DNA from: an uncultured Varibaculum sp.
Lineage (GTDB): Bacteria; Actinomycetota; Actinomycetes; Actinomycetales; Actinomycetaceae
Direction: 5' to 3'
Length of the DNA: 10,866 bases
Assembly: GCF_902489465.1 (NCBI RefSeq)
Contig: NZ_CABTZZ010000052.1
Span: 1-10,866 of the forward strand
The translations under genes were made by a program, and so were the position numbers. Positions 1 to 5,669 of this stretch are shown here, one piece after another (position 1 is the first letter of the stretch; each line of letters begins with the position of its first letter). A model generated the notes under the pieces. It saw nothing but the letters and a program-made list of their open reading frames with translations. It was not told the DNA's origin and did not search any database.

Positions 1-140
1 ATCATCAGCATCAAAAAAACAAAAACAGAAAAAACCAAACCCACCCCAAAAAACCAGAGCAAGCCCAGCTCAATCCCACACAAACAAAACAAAAAAACAC
101 ACTATCGAGAACACAAACAACCAAACCACAAACCAACCAA
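1..140. other. A+C-rich, G-poor tract (possible Rho-utilisation region)
   Basis: About 125 of 140 bases are A or C; by my count there are only 8 G and 7 T. The tract ends abruptly near position 140, after which composition is ordinary. Stop codons all need a T, so plus frame 1 is open here and stays open to 393, giving a Lys/Thr/Pro/Gln-rich peptide. I regard that as an effect of composition. Plus-strand RNA from this stretch would be unstructured, C-rich and G-poor, as Rho loading sites are. It could therefore end transcription of a plus-strand gene lying left of the window. The alternative is the disordered Lys/Pro-rich C-terminal tail of such a gene, ending at 393, two bases from the convergent esterase stop. 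Confidence 0.4.
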
Positions 141-167
141 ACTGGCCGGTCAGGATTTATTGCGAGC

Positions 168-201
168 AAAAAATAATCGGCGGAAAACTCGCTTCCCGCC
201 G
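168..201 (-). terminator. Rho-independent terminator of the MFS-hydrolase-esterase operon
   Basis: Read on the minus strand, CGGCGG(GAAG) pairs with (TTTT)CCGCCG around a CGAG loop. The six outer pairs are G:C, followed by two A:T pairs flanked by G:T wobbles. The stem is followed by ATTATTTTTT (plus-strand A-run 168-173). It lies about 195 bases downstream of the esterase stop codon at 396-398 and is correctly oriented to end that operon. A weaker, nearly all-A/T dyad, AAAAAGT-N5-ACTTTTT, sits at 326-344 between the gene and this terminator. Confidence 0.75.
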
Positions 202-395
202 GCTCCGTCGCTCAGCAACGAATACAAAGTTACCGCCCCAGCGCCCACGGGTCAAACCAGATTAGGCAAAAGTAAGAGACACCACAATAGTTCTGATTTC
301 CACCGCATTTCCCATTATGGCGCAGAAAAAGTGGCTGACTTTTTAGGGCTGATAGGTTTGAGCGATTTAGAGATTAAGAGCAAATGCCGTTAGGG

Positions 396-1301
396 CTAAA
401 TCCCCGCTGATTTTAGCGTGTTAATCACCAGTTCGCGTGCCTGGTCGGCAATAGCCGGGCCTTGCAGCCCTAATACGCCATGACAGGTGCCTGGAAGCAG
501 CGTTAGGCGCACCGGAACGTTACTTTCCGTTAAGGTCTGCGCAAATCTAATATCTTCATCTCGCAAGGGATCGCATTGGTTGGCTACCAGGAAAGTTTCC
601 GGCCACCCCGATAAGTCACTGGCTCTGCCCGGAGCCGCATAAATATCAGCTTTCTCCCCGCCTAGATAGGCTTTCCAACTGGCTTTAGCGTTAGGCAAAT
701 CCCATACCGGAGTGTCTTGTCCACCTTGCATAGAGACTGTGTCCAGCCGATCATCTAAAACTGGCTCAATTAGAAACACTCGGTCAGCAAGTGCTATCCC
801 GTGGTCCCGACTGAATAAGGTTACTGCTGCCGCCAGATTACCTCCGGCGCTATCCCCATAAATTACGCTCGGGAGCGCCGGAAACTCTGCTTTCACCCAT
901 TGCCAACCCGCCACGCAGTCCTGTAATGGCAAAGGATAGGGATTCTCGGGGGCGAGGCGATAGTTGGGGCTAACAACGCACTGGCCAGTTTCTGCCACTA
1001 GCTGTCCGTTCCAGCCATCATCATAGCGAGCTTGCCCCGCAATCATTCCCCCACCGTGAATGCTGTAGATAACCCCTTGCGGTTCGCGGTTTTCTGGGCG
1101 GAACACTCGCAGTTCAACCTGGTAACCGTCTTTACTTTCCACCTGCATTATTTCCCGGGTGATACCGGCAGGTAACGTAATCTCGCCACTGAGCATTTTT
1201 TCGCCCGCTGCCCGCATTGCCGGCGGATCCCACGCCATTTGGGGTGGAACTGTATCAAGAACCGCGGCTATCTCGGAATCTAAAAGTATTTTGCTATCCA
1301 T
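396..1301 (-). CDS. Alpha/beta hydrolase, HSL-type carboxylesterase (acetylesterase-like)
   Basis: A 301-residue cytosolic esterase of the hormone-sensitive-lipase family (Abhydrolase_3), expected to hydrolyse short-chain acyl esters. The HGGG oxyanion-hole motif is at residues 82-85 and the nucleophile elbow GDSAGG at 149-154, with Ser151 as nucleophile. Asp244 in the DPLRDE segment and His274 in the TCHG segment complete the triad. Length and motif order are normal for the family, and there is no signal peptide or membrane segment. The start is ATG with a purine-rich GGAGAAGAG stretch upstream. It is the last gene of a minus-strand operon, 22 bases after the preceding hydrolase, and is followed by a terminator at 168-201. 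The substrate is unknown. Its place beside a sialic acid locus makes an O-acetylated sugar an attractive but unproven candidate. Confidence 0.85.
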   Translation of the reverse strand: MDSKILLDSEIAAVLDTVPPQMAWDPPAMRAAGEKMLSGEITLPAGITREIMQVESKDGYQVELRVFRPENREPQGVIYSIHGGGMIAGQARYDDGWNGQLVAETGQCVVSPNYRLAPENPYPLPLQDCVAGWQWVKAEFPALPSVIYGDSAGGNLAAAVTLFSRDHGIALADRVFLIEPVLDDRLDTVSMQGGQDTPVWDLPNAKASWKAYLGGEKADIYAAPGRASDLSGWPETFLVANQCDPLRDEDIRFAQTLTESNVPVRLTLLPGTCHGVLGLQGPAIADQARELVINTLKSAGI

Positions 1302-1323
1302 TATTCTCTTCTCCGTTGAAACT

Positions 1324-2136
1324 CTAATGATCTAGACTGGCTAGGAAATCGTCACAAAGGGCATAGAACTCGGCTTCTTTTTCCCGGCGTACGCAGTGAC
1401 GGGTTCCCGGAAGAACCACCGTCTTTAAGTTATTGTTGCCCAGGTTCTCGATTTCTTTTAGCCGCTGCGGCCCTATCAACACGTCCTCACCATCGGAGGT
1501 AATCAGCAAGGTCGGTATGTTGAGCGAGCGGGCAATCTGTTCCCAAGGCTGCCTCGGGCTAACTTCGCCGAGGGCAACAAAACTTAAATCGACTTGCAGT
1601 TTCCCCTGCAACCATCCGCAAGATTCCGCGAGCGACCAGCTGGAATAGTCGCGGCGGTTTTCCGATAACGCCGCTGCCGGTTCGGCTAGCATCCATTTAA
1701 TTCGTTTCGCCAGTTCCGCTGCGCCGTCTTTGTATTGGGTAGCTTGTTGTGGTGTTAGCCAGGCAGGTTCTTCCAAAATCAAGGCCTTAACTAAATCTGA
1801 TCGCCAGAACGCTACCGCGCTCATTACCGCTGCCCCCATTGAGTGCCCGATTAATATAGCGGGCTCGCCAGCGTTAAGGTGCTCAATCGTGCATATCATA
1901 TCGGCGACTTCAGTAGCTAGCGGGTCAAGCAGGGCTTCGCGGCTAAAACGTGGTGACAGCCCGTGCCCACGCGCGTCTACACAGGCTACGCGGTAATCGT
2001 TTGACCAGTATTTTTGCAGGTTTGCTAACGAGGACGCATTATCGGTAACCCCGTGGGTAGCGATAATCAGTGACCTATCTGCAGCTCCCGCCATGGTATA
2101 GGCCAGCATCTGACCTTCTGGAATTGTATTTTCCAT
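1324..2136 (-). CDS. Alpha/beta hydrolase (paralogue of the 4703-5509 hydrolase)
   Basis: A 270-residue alpha/beta-fold hydrolase (Abhydrolase_1/6 type) with no signal peptide. The oxyanion HG is at residues 28-29. The nucleophile elbow GHSMG is at 97-101 (Ser99), the acid is probably Asp218 in the SDGEDV segment, and the base is His247 in the PGTRH segment. It shares several local blocks with the protein encoded at 4703-5509: GHG-x-SPRF, (E/D)PAWL, KTV-x-x-PG and a His followed by RR, then an EF pair. The two are therefore paralogues in one locus. I chose the ATG at 2134-2136 because a good RBS precedes it. An in-frame TTG at 2184 would overlap the permease gene. It is the middle gene of the operon, 25 bases after the permease stop. 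The substrate is unknown; small esters or amides are usual for the fold. Confidence 0.85.
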   Translation of the reverse strand: MENTIPEGQMLAYTMAGAADRSLIIATHGVTDNASSLANLQKYWSNDYRVACVDARGHGLSPRFSREALLDPLATEVADMICTIEHLNAGEPAILIGHSMGAAVMSAVAFWRSDLVKALILEEPAWLTPQQATQYKDGAAELAKRIKWMLAEPAAALSENRRDYSSWSLAESCGWLQGKLQVDLSFVALGEVSPRQPWEQIARSLNIPTLLITSDGEDVLIGPQRLKEIENLGNNNLKTVVLPGTRHCVRREKEAEFYALCDDFLASLDH

Positions 2137-2144
2137 AGTATTTA

Positions 2145-2149
2145 CCTTA
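2145..2149 (-). promoter_or_regulatory. Ribosome binding site that decides the hydrolase start
   Basis: On the minus strand TAAGG lies eight bases before the ATG at 2136-2134, inside the 25-base gap after the permease stop codon. This supports the ATG over the longer TTG start at 2184, which falls within the end of the permease gene. Confidence 0.6.
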
Positions 2150-2161
2150 ACTTTTCGCGCG

Positions 2162-3535
2162 TTAGCTGGCGTAGTCGCGTTCAATTTCTTCTAGAGTTTT
2201 ACCTTTGGTTTCCGGGATAACTTTCAACGCAAAAATCCCTAACGCGGCGGAGGTCAGCGCGTAGACCCCGAAAGTTCCCGGGCCACCGAAGGTTTCAAAT
2301 AGGCTAAGGAAAGTTAGAGAGACGATAAAGCTCATAGTCCAGTTCACGCCGATAGTTAAGCTCATCGCGGTACCGCGAACGCTCAGGGGGTAAAGCTCGG
2401 AAGCAATAATGAACACTACCACGTTCAAGGTGGAGGCAACTGCCGCGATATAACCAAATACGCAAATTAAACCAATAATTGCACTGGTAGTTCCCTGGCC
2501 GCCTATAGCTAAATCAATCGCTAACCCAGCTAGGAAGATGGTCATTAGGAAAGAGCCGCTGGCCAGCAGCCGGGTACGCCCAATCTTGTCTACTAATGCC
2601 ATACCGATAAAGGTGGCAACGATATTAATCGCCCCCATACCCACGGTAGCTAGAATTGCGCTACTATCGCCTAAACCTGCTCCTTTAAAAATAGTGGGGG
2701 CATAGAATACCACCGCATTCACGCCTGTTAGCTGTCCTAGAATCTGCAGACCGATTCCGGCGATTAATACCCGGCGCAACCGGCGCTCCCCCAAGGCGCG
2801 AAAGCCTACGTTTCCTTGTTCCCCGCCAATCGAAGCCTTAATTTCGGTTAGCTCGTCCTCTACGTTTTGACTTTCCCGAACGCTTTGCAGAACCTGCCGT
2901 GCCTTATCGACCTGCCCATCTAACACCAGCCACCGCGGCGACTCCGAAAGAGTGATGATACCGATACCAAATAGCAGCGCCGGGGCTATCGAAATTCCGA
3001 ACATCCAGCGCCAATCGTGACTTACGCCGTGCAGCGCATAGTTCGCAATATAAGCAATCATGATTCCGGTGACAATCATCAGCTGGTTGAGCGAGACCAA
3101 GCGTCCGCGAATATGGGCGGGAGCTAGTTCCGAAATAAACACCGGAACGATATTGGAAGCAGTACCTACCCCTAAACCGAGAATTACCCGCGCCACGATC
3201 ATTACCGGAACATTGGGGGCAAAAGCCGCGATGATTGCCCCCAAGACGAAGATTGCAGATGCCGCAATTAATACCGGTCTCCTGCCGAAACGATCAGATA
3301 TTCTCCCGGCGCTGAGCGCCCCAATGGCAGCCCCTACTACCAGGGAGCTAACCACCATTCCTGAATGAATAGCGTCCAGGTTAAAATCTTTCGTCATCGA
3401 GGGAAGAGCACCGGAGATGACTCCGCTGTCATATCCAAAAAGCAGCCCTCCCAGAGCAATCACTAAAGTTGCCCAAATTACTCGTTTACTTGTTACCTTA
3501 TTCGCTTGCTCGCTTGATTCATCTGATGAATTCAC
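2162..3535 (-). CDS. MFS sugar porter family permease
   Basis: A 457-residue, 12-helix major facilitator of the sugar porter family (XylE/GalP/IolT group), expected to import a monosaccharide or polyol with H+. Family signatures are all present. They are GGLLFGYDSGVISGAL at residues 29-44, the DRFGRRP loop at 81-87, SESPRWL at 197-203 after helix 6, GQLTGVNAVVFYAP at 267-280, ASELYPLSVRG at 378-388 and PETKGKTLEEIE at 441-452. Of the XylE sugar-binding residues, the second Gln and the Asn of the helix-7 motif are kept (Gln268, Asn273). The first Gln is Gly267, so the substrate may differ from xylose. The start is GTG with an AGAGG RBS five to six bases upstream. It is the first gene of an operon with two hydrolases, which suggests import of an esterified or otherwise hydrolysable sugar. 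The exact substrate cannot be read from sequence. Confidence 0.9.
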   Translation of the reverse strand: MNSSDESSEQANKVTSKRVIWATLVIALGGLLFGYDSGVISGALPSMTKDFNLDAIHSGMVVSSLVVGAAIGALSAGRISDRFGRRPVLIAASAIFVLGAIIAAFAPNVPVMIVARVILGLGVGTASNIVPVFISELAPAHIRGRLVSLNQLMIVTGIMIAYIANYALHGVSHDWRWMFGISIAPALLFGIGIITLSESPRWLVLDGQVDKARQVLQSVRESQNVEDELTEIKASIGGEQGNVGFRALGERRLRRVLIAGIGLQILGQLTGVNAVVFYAPTIFKGAGLGDSSAILATVGMGAINIVATFIGMALVDKIGRTRLLASGSFLMTIFLAGLAIDLAIGGQGTTSAIIGLICVFGYIAAVASTLNVVVFIIASELYPLSVRGTAMSLTIGVNWTMSFIVSLTFLSLFETFGGPGTFGVYALTSAALGIFALKVIPETKGKTLEEIERDYAS

Positions 3536-3615
3536 GATTTACCTCTTTTGTAGAATCGACTGCTCCAGATGATGTCCTGGTCTAAACAGAACCGGATAGC
3601 ACCATCACTCCGAAC

Positions 3616-3634
3616 ATCTGATTGAAACTCAGAT
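3616..3634. repeat. Inverted repeat ATCTGA-N7-TCAGAT, possible operator
   Basis: Perfect 6-bp arms flank a 7-base spacer. Each arm contains TCAGA (on opposite strands), the same core as the operator-like boxes at 3810, 7293 and 7429. It lies 80-100 bases upstream of the permease GTG and could be the regulator's site for that operon. Spacing and flanks differ from the other boxes, so this is only a suggestion. Confidence 0.35.
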
Positions 3635-3663
3635 ACCAGGCAAGTTTAACATAACGTTAGGTC

Positions 3664-3710
3664 AAGCTGAAATTACTAGAGCAATCAAGAGCTAGTAACA
3701 TCAGCTTTTT
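3664..3710 (+). terminator. Hairpin plus T-tract in the divergent region (terminator- or attenuator-like)
   Basis: On the plus strand AAGCTGA (3664-3670) pairs with TCAGCTT (3701-3707). After a 2x2 internal loop, TTACTAG (3673-3679) pairs with CTAGTAA (3692-3698) around a 12-base loop. The outer stem runs into TTTTT (3706-3710). No plus-strand gene precedes it. A weak plus-strand promoter-like pair, TTGAAA (3622-3627), 17 bases, TTTAAC (3645-3650), lies just upstream. It may form an attenuated leader or a very short RNA, or it may only block antisense read-through. Confidence 0.5.
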
Positions 3711-3794
3711 CGCGCAAACCTACAAAACAAATAGGTAGTTTTTGACTTATCTACATTACAAAACGAAAGAGTATCGCATCGCTCTGCTGCGCTC

Positions 3795-3850
3795 TATAAC
3801 ATAGCTATCATCAGACAACTATCGTTCAATGGGGAATGGTAATCTATAAA
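3795..3850 (+). promoter_or_regulatory. Candidate promoter region of the nanR-like gene
   Basis: Two -10-like hexamers are seen: TATAAC at 3795-3800 and TATAAA at 3845-3850. Neither has a clear -35 at proper spacing. The first puts the operator-like box at 3810-3824 across the start site. The second puts that box at about the -35 and leaves a leader of roughly 20 bases. Either arrangement fits autoregulation. Confidence 0.35.
3810..3824 (+). promoter_or_regulatory. Operator-like box upstream of the regulator gene
   Basis: The plus strand reads ATCAGACAACTATCG. It matches the box at 7429-7443 upstream of nanA (GTCAGACAACTAACG over the aligned stretch) at all but two positions, and resembles the siaT box on the minus strand at 7293-7306. 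In each case it lies a few bases downstream of a candidate -10. GntR/FadR proteins typically bind short GTnnnAC-centred sites; here only the right half is intact. Binding by the adjacent regulator is inferred. Confidence 0.5.
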
Positions 3851-3877
3851 ACAAGGTAGTTGCGATAGAGGAATCAT

Positions 3878-4648
3878 ATGGACAAGACAGTTACCCCCGA
3901 ATCAGTCTCCACAGTGGACGATTACCGGCGCTTACTACATGACAAAAAGAGCTTGGAGAATCCTCGTTCACGGTCTAAAGGTGCTCTGGCTGCGATAGAA
4001 AGTTTCATACTTGAAGAGCATTTACAACCCGGAGACCCACTACCTACGGAGAATGAACTGTGTGAACGCTTAGGGGTTTCCCGCTCTTCCGTGCGCGAAG
4101 CCTTAAGACAATTACAGGCTTTAGATATTGTTACCGTTCACCAAGGACGCGGAACCTACGTGGGAGAAATGTCTTTACGTCCTTTTGCCCAAATGATGGT
4201 GTTGCGTTCTTCGCTAAAATCTACCAGCCTGACTTCCTTAAAAGAAGTCGTGCAAGTTCGCCAAACTCTTGATATTGGGTTAGCCCGTGAAATAGTAATG
4301 AAAGTGGCTGGAAAGCAGCTGACTCACTTACATCAGCTAGTTGACACTATGGTGGAAAAAGCTCGTAACGGTCAGGAATTCTTAGTTGAGGACATAGAGT
4401 TTCACACTGGTCTAGTGTCCGAATTGAACAACATCCTGCTGGAAGAACTAATGAACTCCCTCTGGCTGGTGCACATGTCGGTACTTCCTGTCTTGCCGGC
4501 TGCCGGGAAAGAAAATATGGTAGCAACTACCAAGGCGCATGGAGCTATGCTCAAAGCCGCCGAAGCGGGAGACACATTGGGATACATGGCCGCGGTACAA
4601 GACCACTATTCGCCTCTAATAGAATCCATTGAGGCTCTGCCCGCTTAA
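3878..4648 (+). CDS. GntR/FadR-family transcriptional regulator, NanR-like
   Basis: A 256-residue DNA-binding regulator. Residues about 34-98 form the GntR winged helix, with the hallmark PGDPLPTENELCERLGVSRS stretch (51-70), a recognition helix with SSVREALRQL, and the wing ending HQGRGTYV. Residues about 118-250 form an all-helical FCD effector domain. It keeps the metal-binding set Asp172, His176, His221 and His243. That points to a small carboxylate or sugar-acid ligand held near a metal ion, as in E. coli NanR, an FCD protein that senses sialic acid. An extra N-terminal extension of about 30 residues precedes the helix-turn-helix. The ATG has a GAGG RBS six bases upstream. It is divergent from the permease operon and has an operator-like box in its own leader. 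Control of siaT and nanAKE is inferred from the shared box and from position. Confidence 0.88.
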   Translation: MDKTVTPESVSTVDDYRRLLHDKKSLENPRSRSKGALAAIESFILEEHLQPGDPLPTENELCERLGVSRSSVREALRQLQALDIVTVHQGRGTYVGEMSLRPFAQMMVLRSSLKSTSLTSLKEVVQVRQTLDIGLAREIVMKVAGKQLTHLHQLVDTMVEKARNGQEFLVEDIEFHTGLVSELNNILLEELMNSLWLVHMSVLPVLPAAGKENMVATTKAHGAMLKAAEAGDTLGYMAAVQDHYSPLIESIEALPA

Positions 4649-4671
4649 GCCAGTTTTCTATTTCCTGCCAT

Positions 4672-4700
4672 GAGGGCGAGTCTCGGCTACCAGCACCCTC
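4672..4700. terminator. Possible hairpin terminator between convergent genes
   Basis: In minus-strand RNA GAGGGUG can pair with CGCCCUC (one U:G pair) around a 15-base loop, within the 54-base gap between the regulator stop and the hydrolase stop. No T-run follows on either strand, so intrinsic termination is doubtful. It may only be a 3'-end stem. Confidence 0.3.
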
Positions 4701-4702
4701 CC

Positions 4703-5509
4703 CTAACTACGGTTTTCTTCCGCATCCGCCCATTTCATCAGATAGGGATCGATTAACCGGTTGAATTCTTGGGGTTTGTTACGCCGCAGCGTATGCTCAC
4801 AGCCGGGAATAAAAACTGTTTTCACATTCCGATTAGCTAATGCATCGGTTTGTGCTAACCCGGTTTTCCCCACGATATCTGATTCCTGATCCGAAGAAAC
4901 CACCACCAGGGGAACCGCAATTTCTTGCACCAAGTCTTGCCAGTTTTCCTTAAAACTAACTACCCCGGTTCCTATCAGTCCCGAATCCGACCGGAGCTTT
5001 CCAAAAACCCAACCAATCATGGTATCCCCCGGCCACCAGGGACGCCGCTTTCTCCCCCAGTTATAGGCCACCATTGGGTCTTGCCAGGACTCAAGTTGGC
5101 TAAGAGCAGTCGGAATATTAGTGACATAGTTTTGACGGTAAGTTTGCGACAGCCACGCTGGATCTTCTACTACCGCCCCTGCCACCAGTTCAGGGTGGCG
5201 CGCAGCCAGTTTCGTAACGAGGGCGCCCCCCATGGAATGCCCCACGAAAATAGCTTTTTTACCAAAGGTTTTTTCGATAAATTGCACCGCGTGCACCAGG
5301 GCAGAAAATGAGGCCTCGAAAGGATCTTCTAACTCTTGGTCGGTAAATCGAGGCGAAAAACCGTGTCCTTTATGGTCTATTGAAACCACCAGGTAACGAG
5401 ACTTTAAATGGTCAATATAATCCGCCCAGGCAATCGCGCAGTCTTCTACTCCATGAACCAAAATAATTAGAGGGCGAGTAGGATTTCCCGCTACCAGATA
5501 ACTAAGCAT
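4703..5509 (-). CDS. Alpha/beta hydrolase (paralogue of the 1324-2136 hydrolase)
   Basis: A 268-residue alpha/beta-fold hydrolase with no signal peptide. The oxyanion HG is at residues 19-20, the nucleophile elbow GHSMGG at 90-95 (Ser92), the likely acid is Asp211 in the SDQESDIV segment, and the base is His239 in the PGCEH segment. It aligns over its whole length with the hydrolase at 1324-2136. Shared blocks include GHG-x-SPRF (48-55), EDPAWL (115-120), NVKTV (228-232) and RR following the catalytic His. The cap region (about 121-190) is the most different part and is Trp- and Arg-rich (WGRKRRPWWPGD), so the two may act on different substrates. The ATG has an AAGGAG RBS. It follows the siaT gene on the same strand after a 160-base gap with a perfect 18-bp inverted repeat, and may be cotranscribed. 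A role in de-esterifying imported sialic acid is a hypothesis. Confidence 0.85.
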   Translation of the reverse strand: MLSYLVAGNPTRPLIILVHGVEDCAIAWADYIDHLKSRYLVVSIDHKGHGFSPRFTDQELEDPFEASFSALVHAVQFIEKTFGKKAIFVGHSMGGALVTKLAARHPELVAGAVVEDPAWLSQTYRQNYVTNIPTALSQLESWQDPMVAYNWGRKRRPWWPGDTMIGWVFGKLRSDSGLIGTGVVSFKENWQDLVQEIAVPLVVVSSDQESDIVGKTGLAQTDALANRNVKTVFIPGCEHTLRRNKPQEFNRLIDPYLMKWADAEENRS

Positions 5510-5526
5510 TTTTACTCCTTGCTATG

Positions 5527-5572
5527 GTGCTCTGCTTTTCTTGGCGATATGTATCCAAGAAAAGCAGAGCAC
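5527..5572. repeat. Perfect 18-bp inverted repeat with 10-base loop
   Basis: GTGCTCTGCTTTTCTTGG (5527-5544) is exactly complementary to 5555-5572, around the loop CGATATGTAT. In RNA two further G:U pairs are possible outside. It lies in the siaT-hydrolase intergenic gap, ending about eight bases before the hydrolase RBS (5514-5519). No T-run follows on either strand, so it does not look like a standard terminator. Possible roles are a 3'-end stabiliser for siaT mRNA, partial attenuation of the downstream hydrolase, a protein-binding palindrome, or a remnant of a small palindromic mobile repeat. No other copy is seen in this window. Confidence 0.85.
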
Positions 5573-5669
5573 TGCCAACAACTATTCCGACTAGCTGTCT
5601 TCACTAAAAGGCATTTAAGACTTATCTGCTTACATTTATTTGAATGGATAGCTAATACTAGCGGAGCTT

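Larger units (their letters stand above)
3536..3877. other. Divergent intergenic region between permease operon and nanR-like gene
   Basis: A 342-base AT-rich control region with no supportable gene. From left to right it holds the permease RBS (about 3541-3548), a 6-bp dyad at 3616-3634, a long hairpin followed by five T at 3664-3710, the regulator promoter region (3795-3850) with an operator-like box at 3810-3824, and the regulator RBS GAGG at 3868-3871. I could not find a convincing -35/-10 pair for the permease operon on the minus strand. The best minus-strand -35-like hexamer is TTGACC at 3660-3665, with no well-spaced partner. Confidence 0.7.

Noticed and set aside
326..344. AAAAAGT-N5-ACTTTTT dyad as a terminator of the esterase gene
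   Set aside because: The stem is nearly all A:T and would be unstable. The hairpin at 168-201 is much better.
160..393. Plus-strand reading frame starting at TTG (open back to position 1), 77 residues
   Set aside because: No recognisable domain; the start is a weak TTG; it overlaps a good minus-strand terminator at 168-201. Upstream openness is explained by the A+C-only composition, since stop codons need T. Kept only as an alternative in the tract entry.
2137..2184. Longer N-terminus for the second hydrolase from a TTG at 2184
   Set aside because: It would overlap the permease gene and lacks an RBS. The ATG at 2136 has TAAGG at ideal spacing and begins close to the normal domain start.
4925..5311. 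Plus-strand 128-residue frame antisense to the second hydrolase
   Set aside because: The hydrolase on the minus strand has a full set of catalytic motifs. The antisense frame has no RBS and no recognisable domain.
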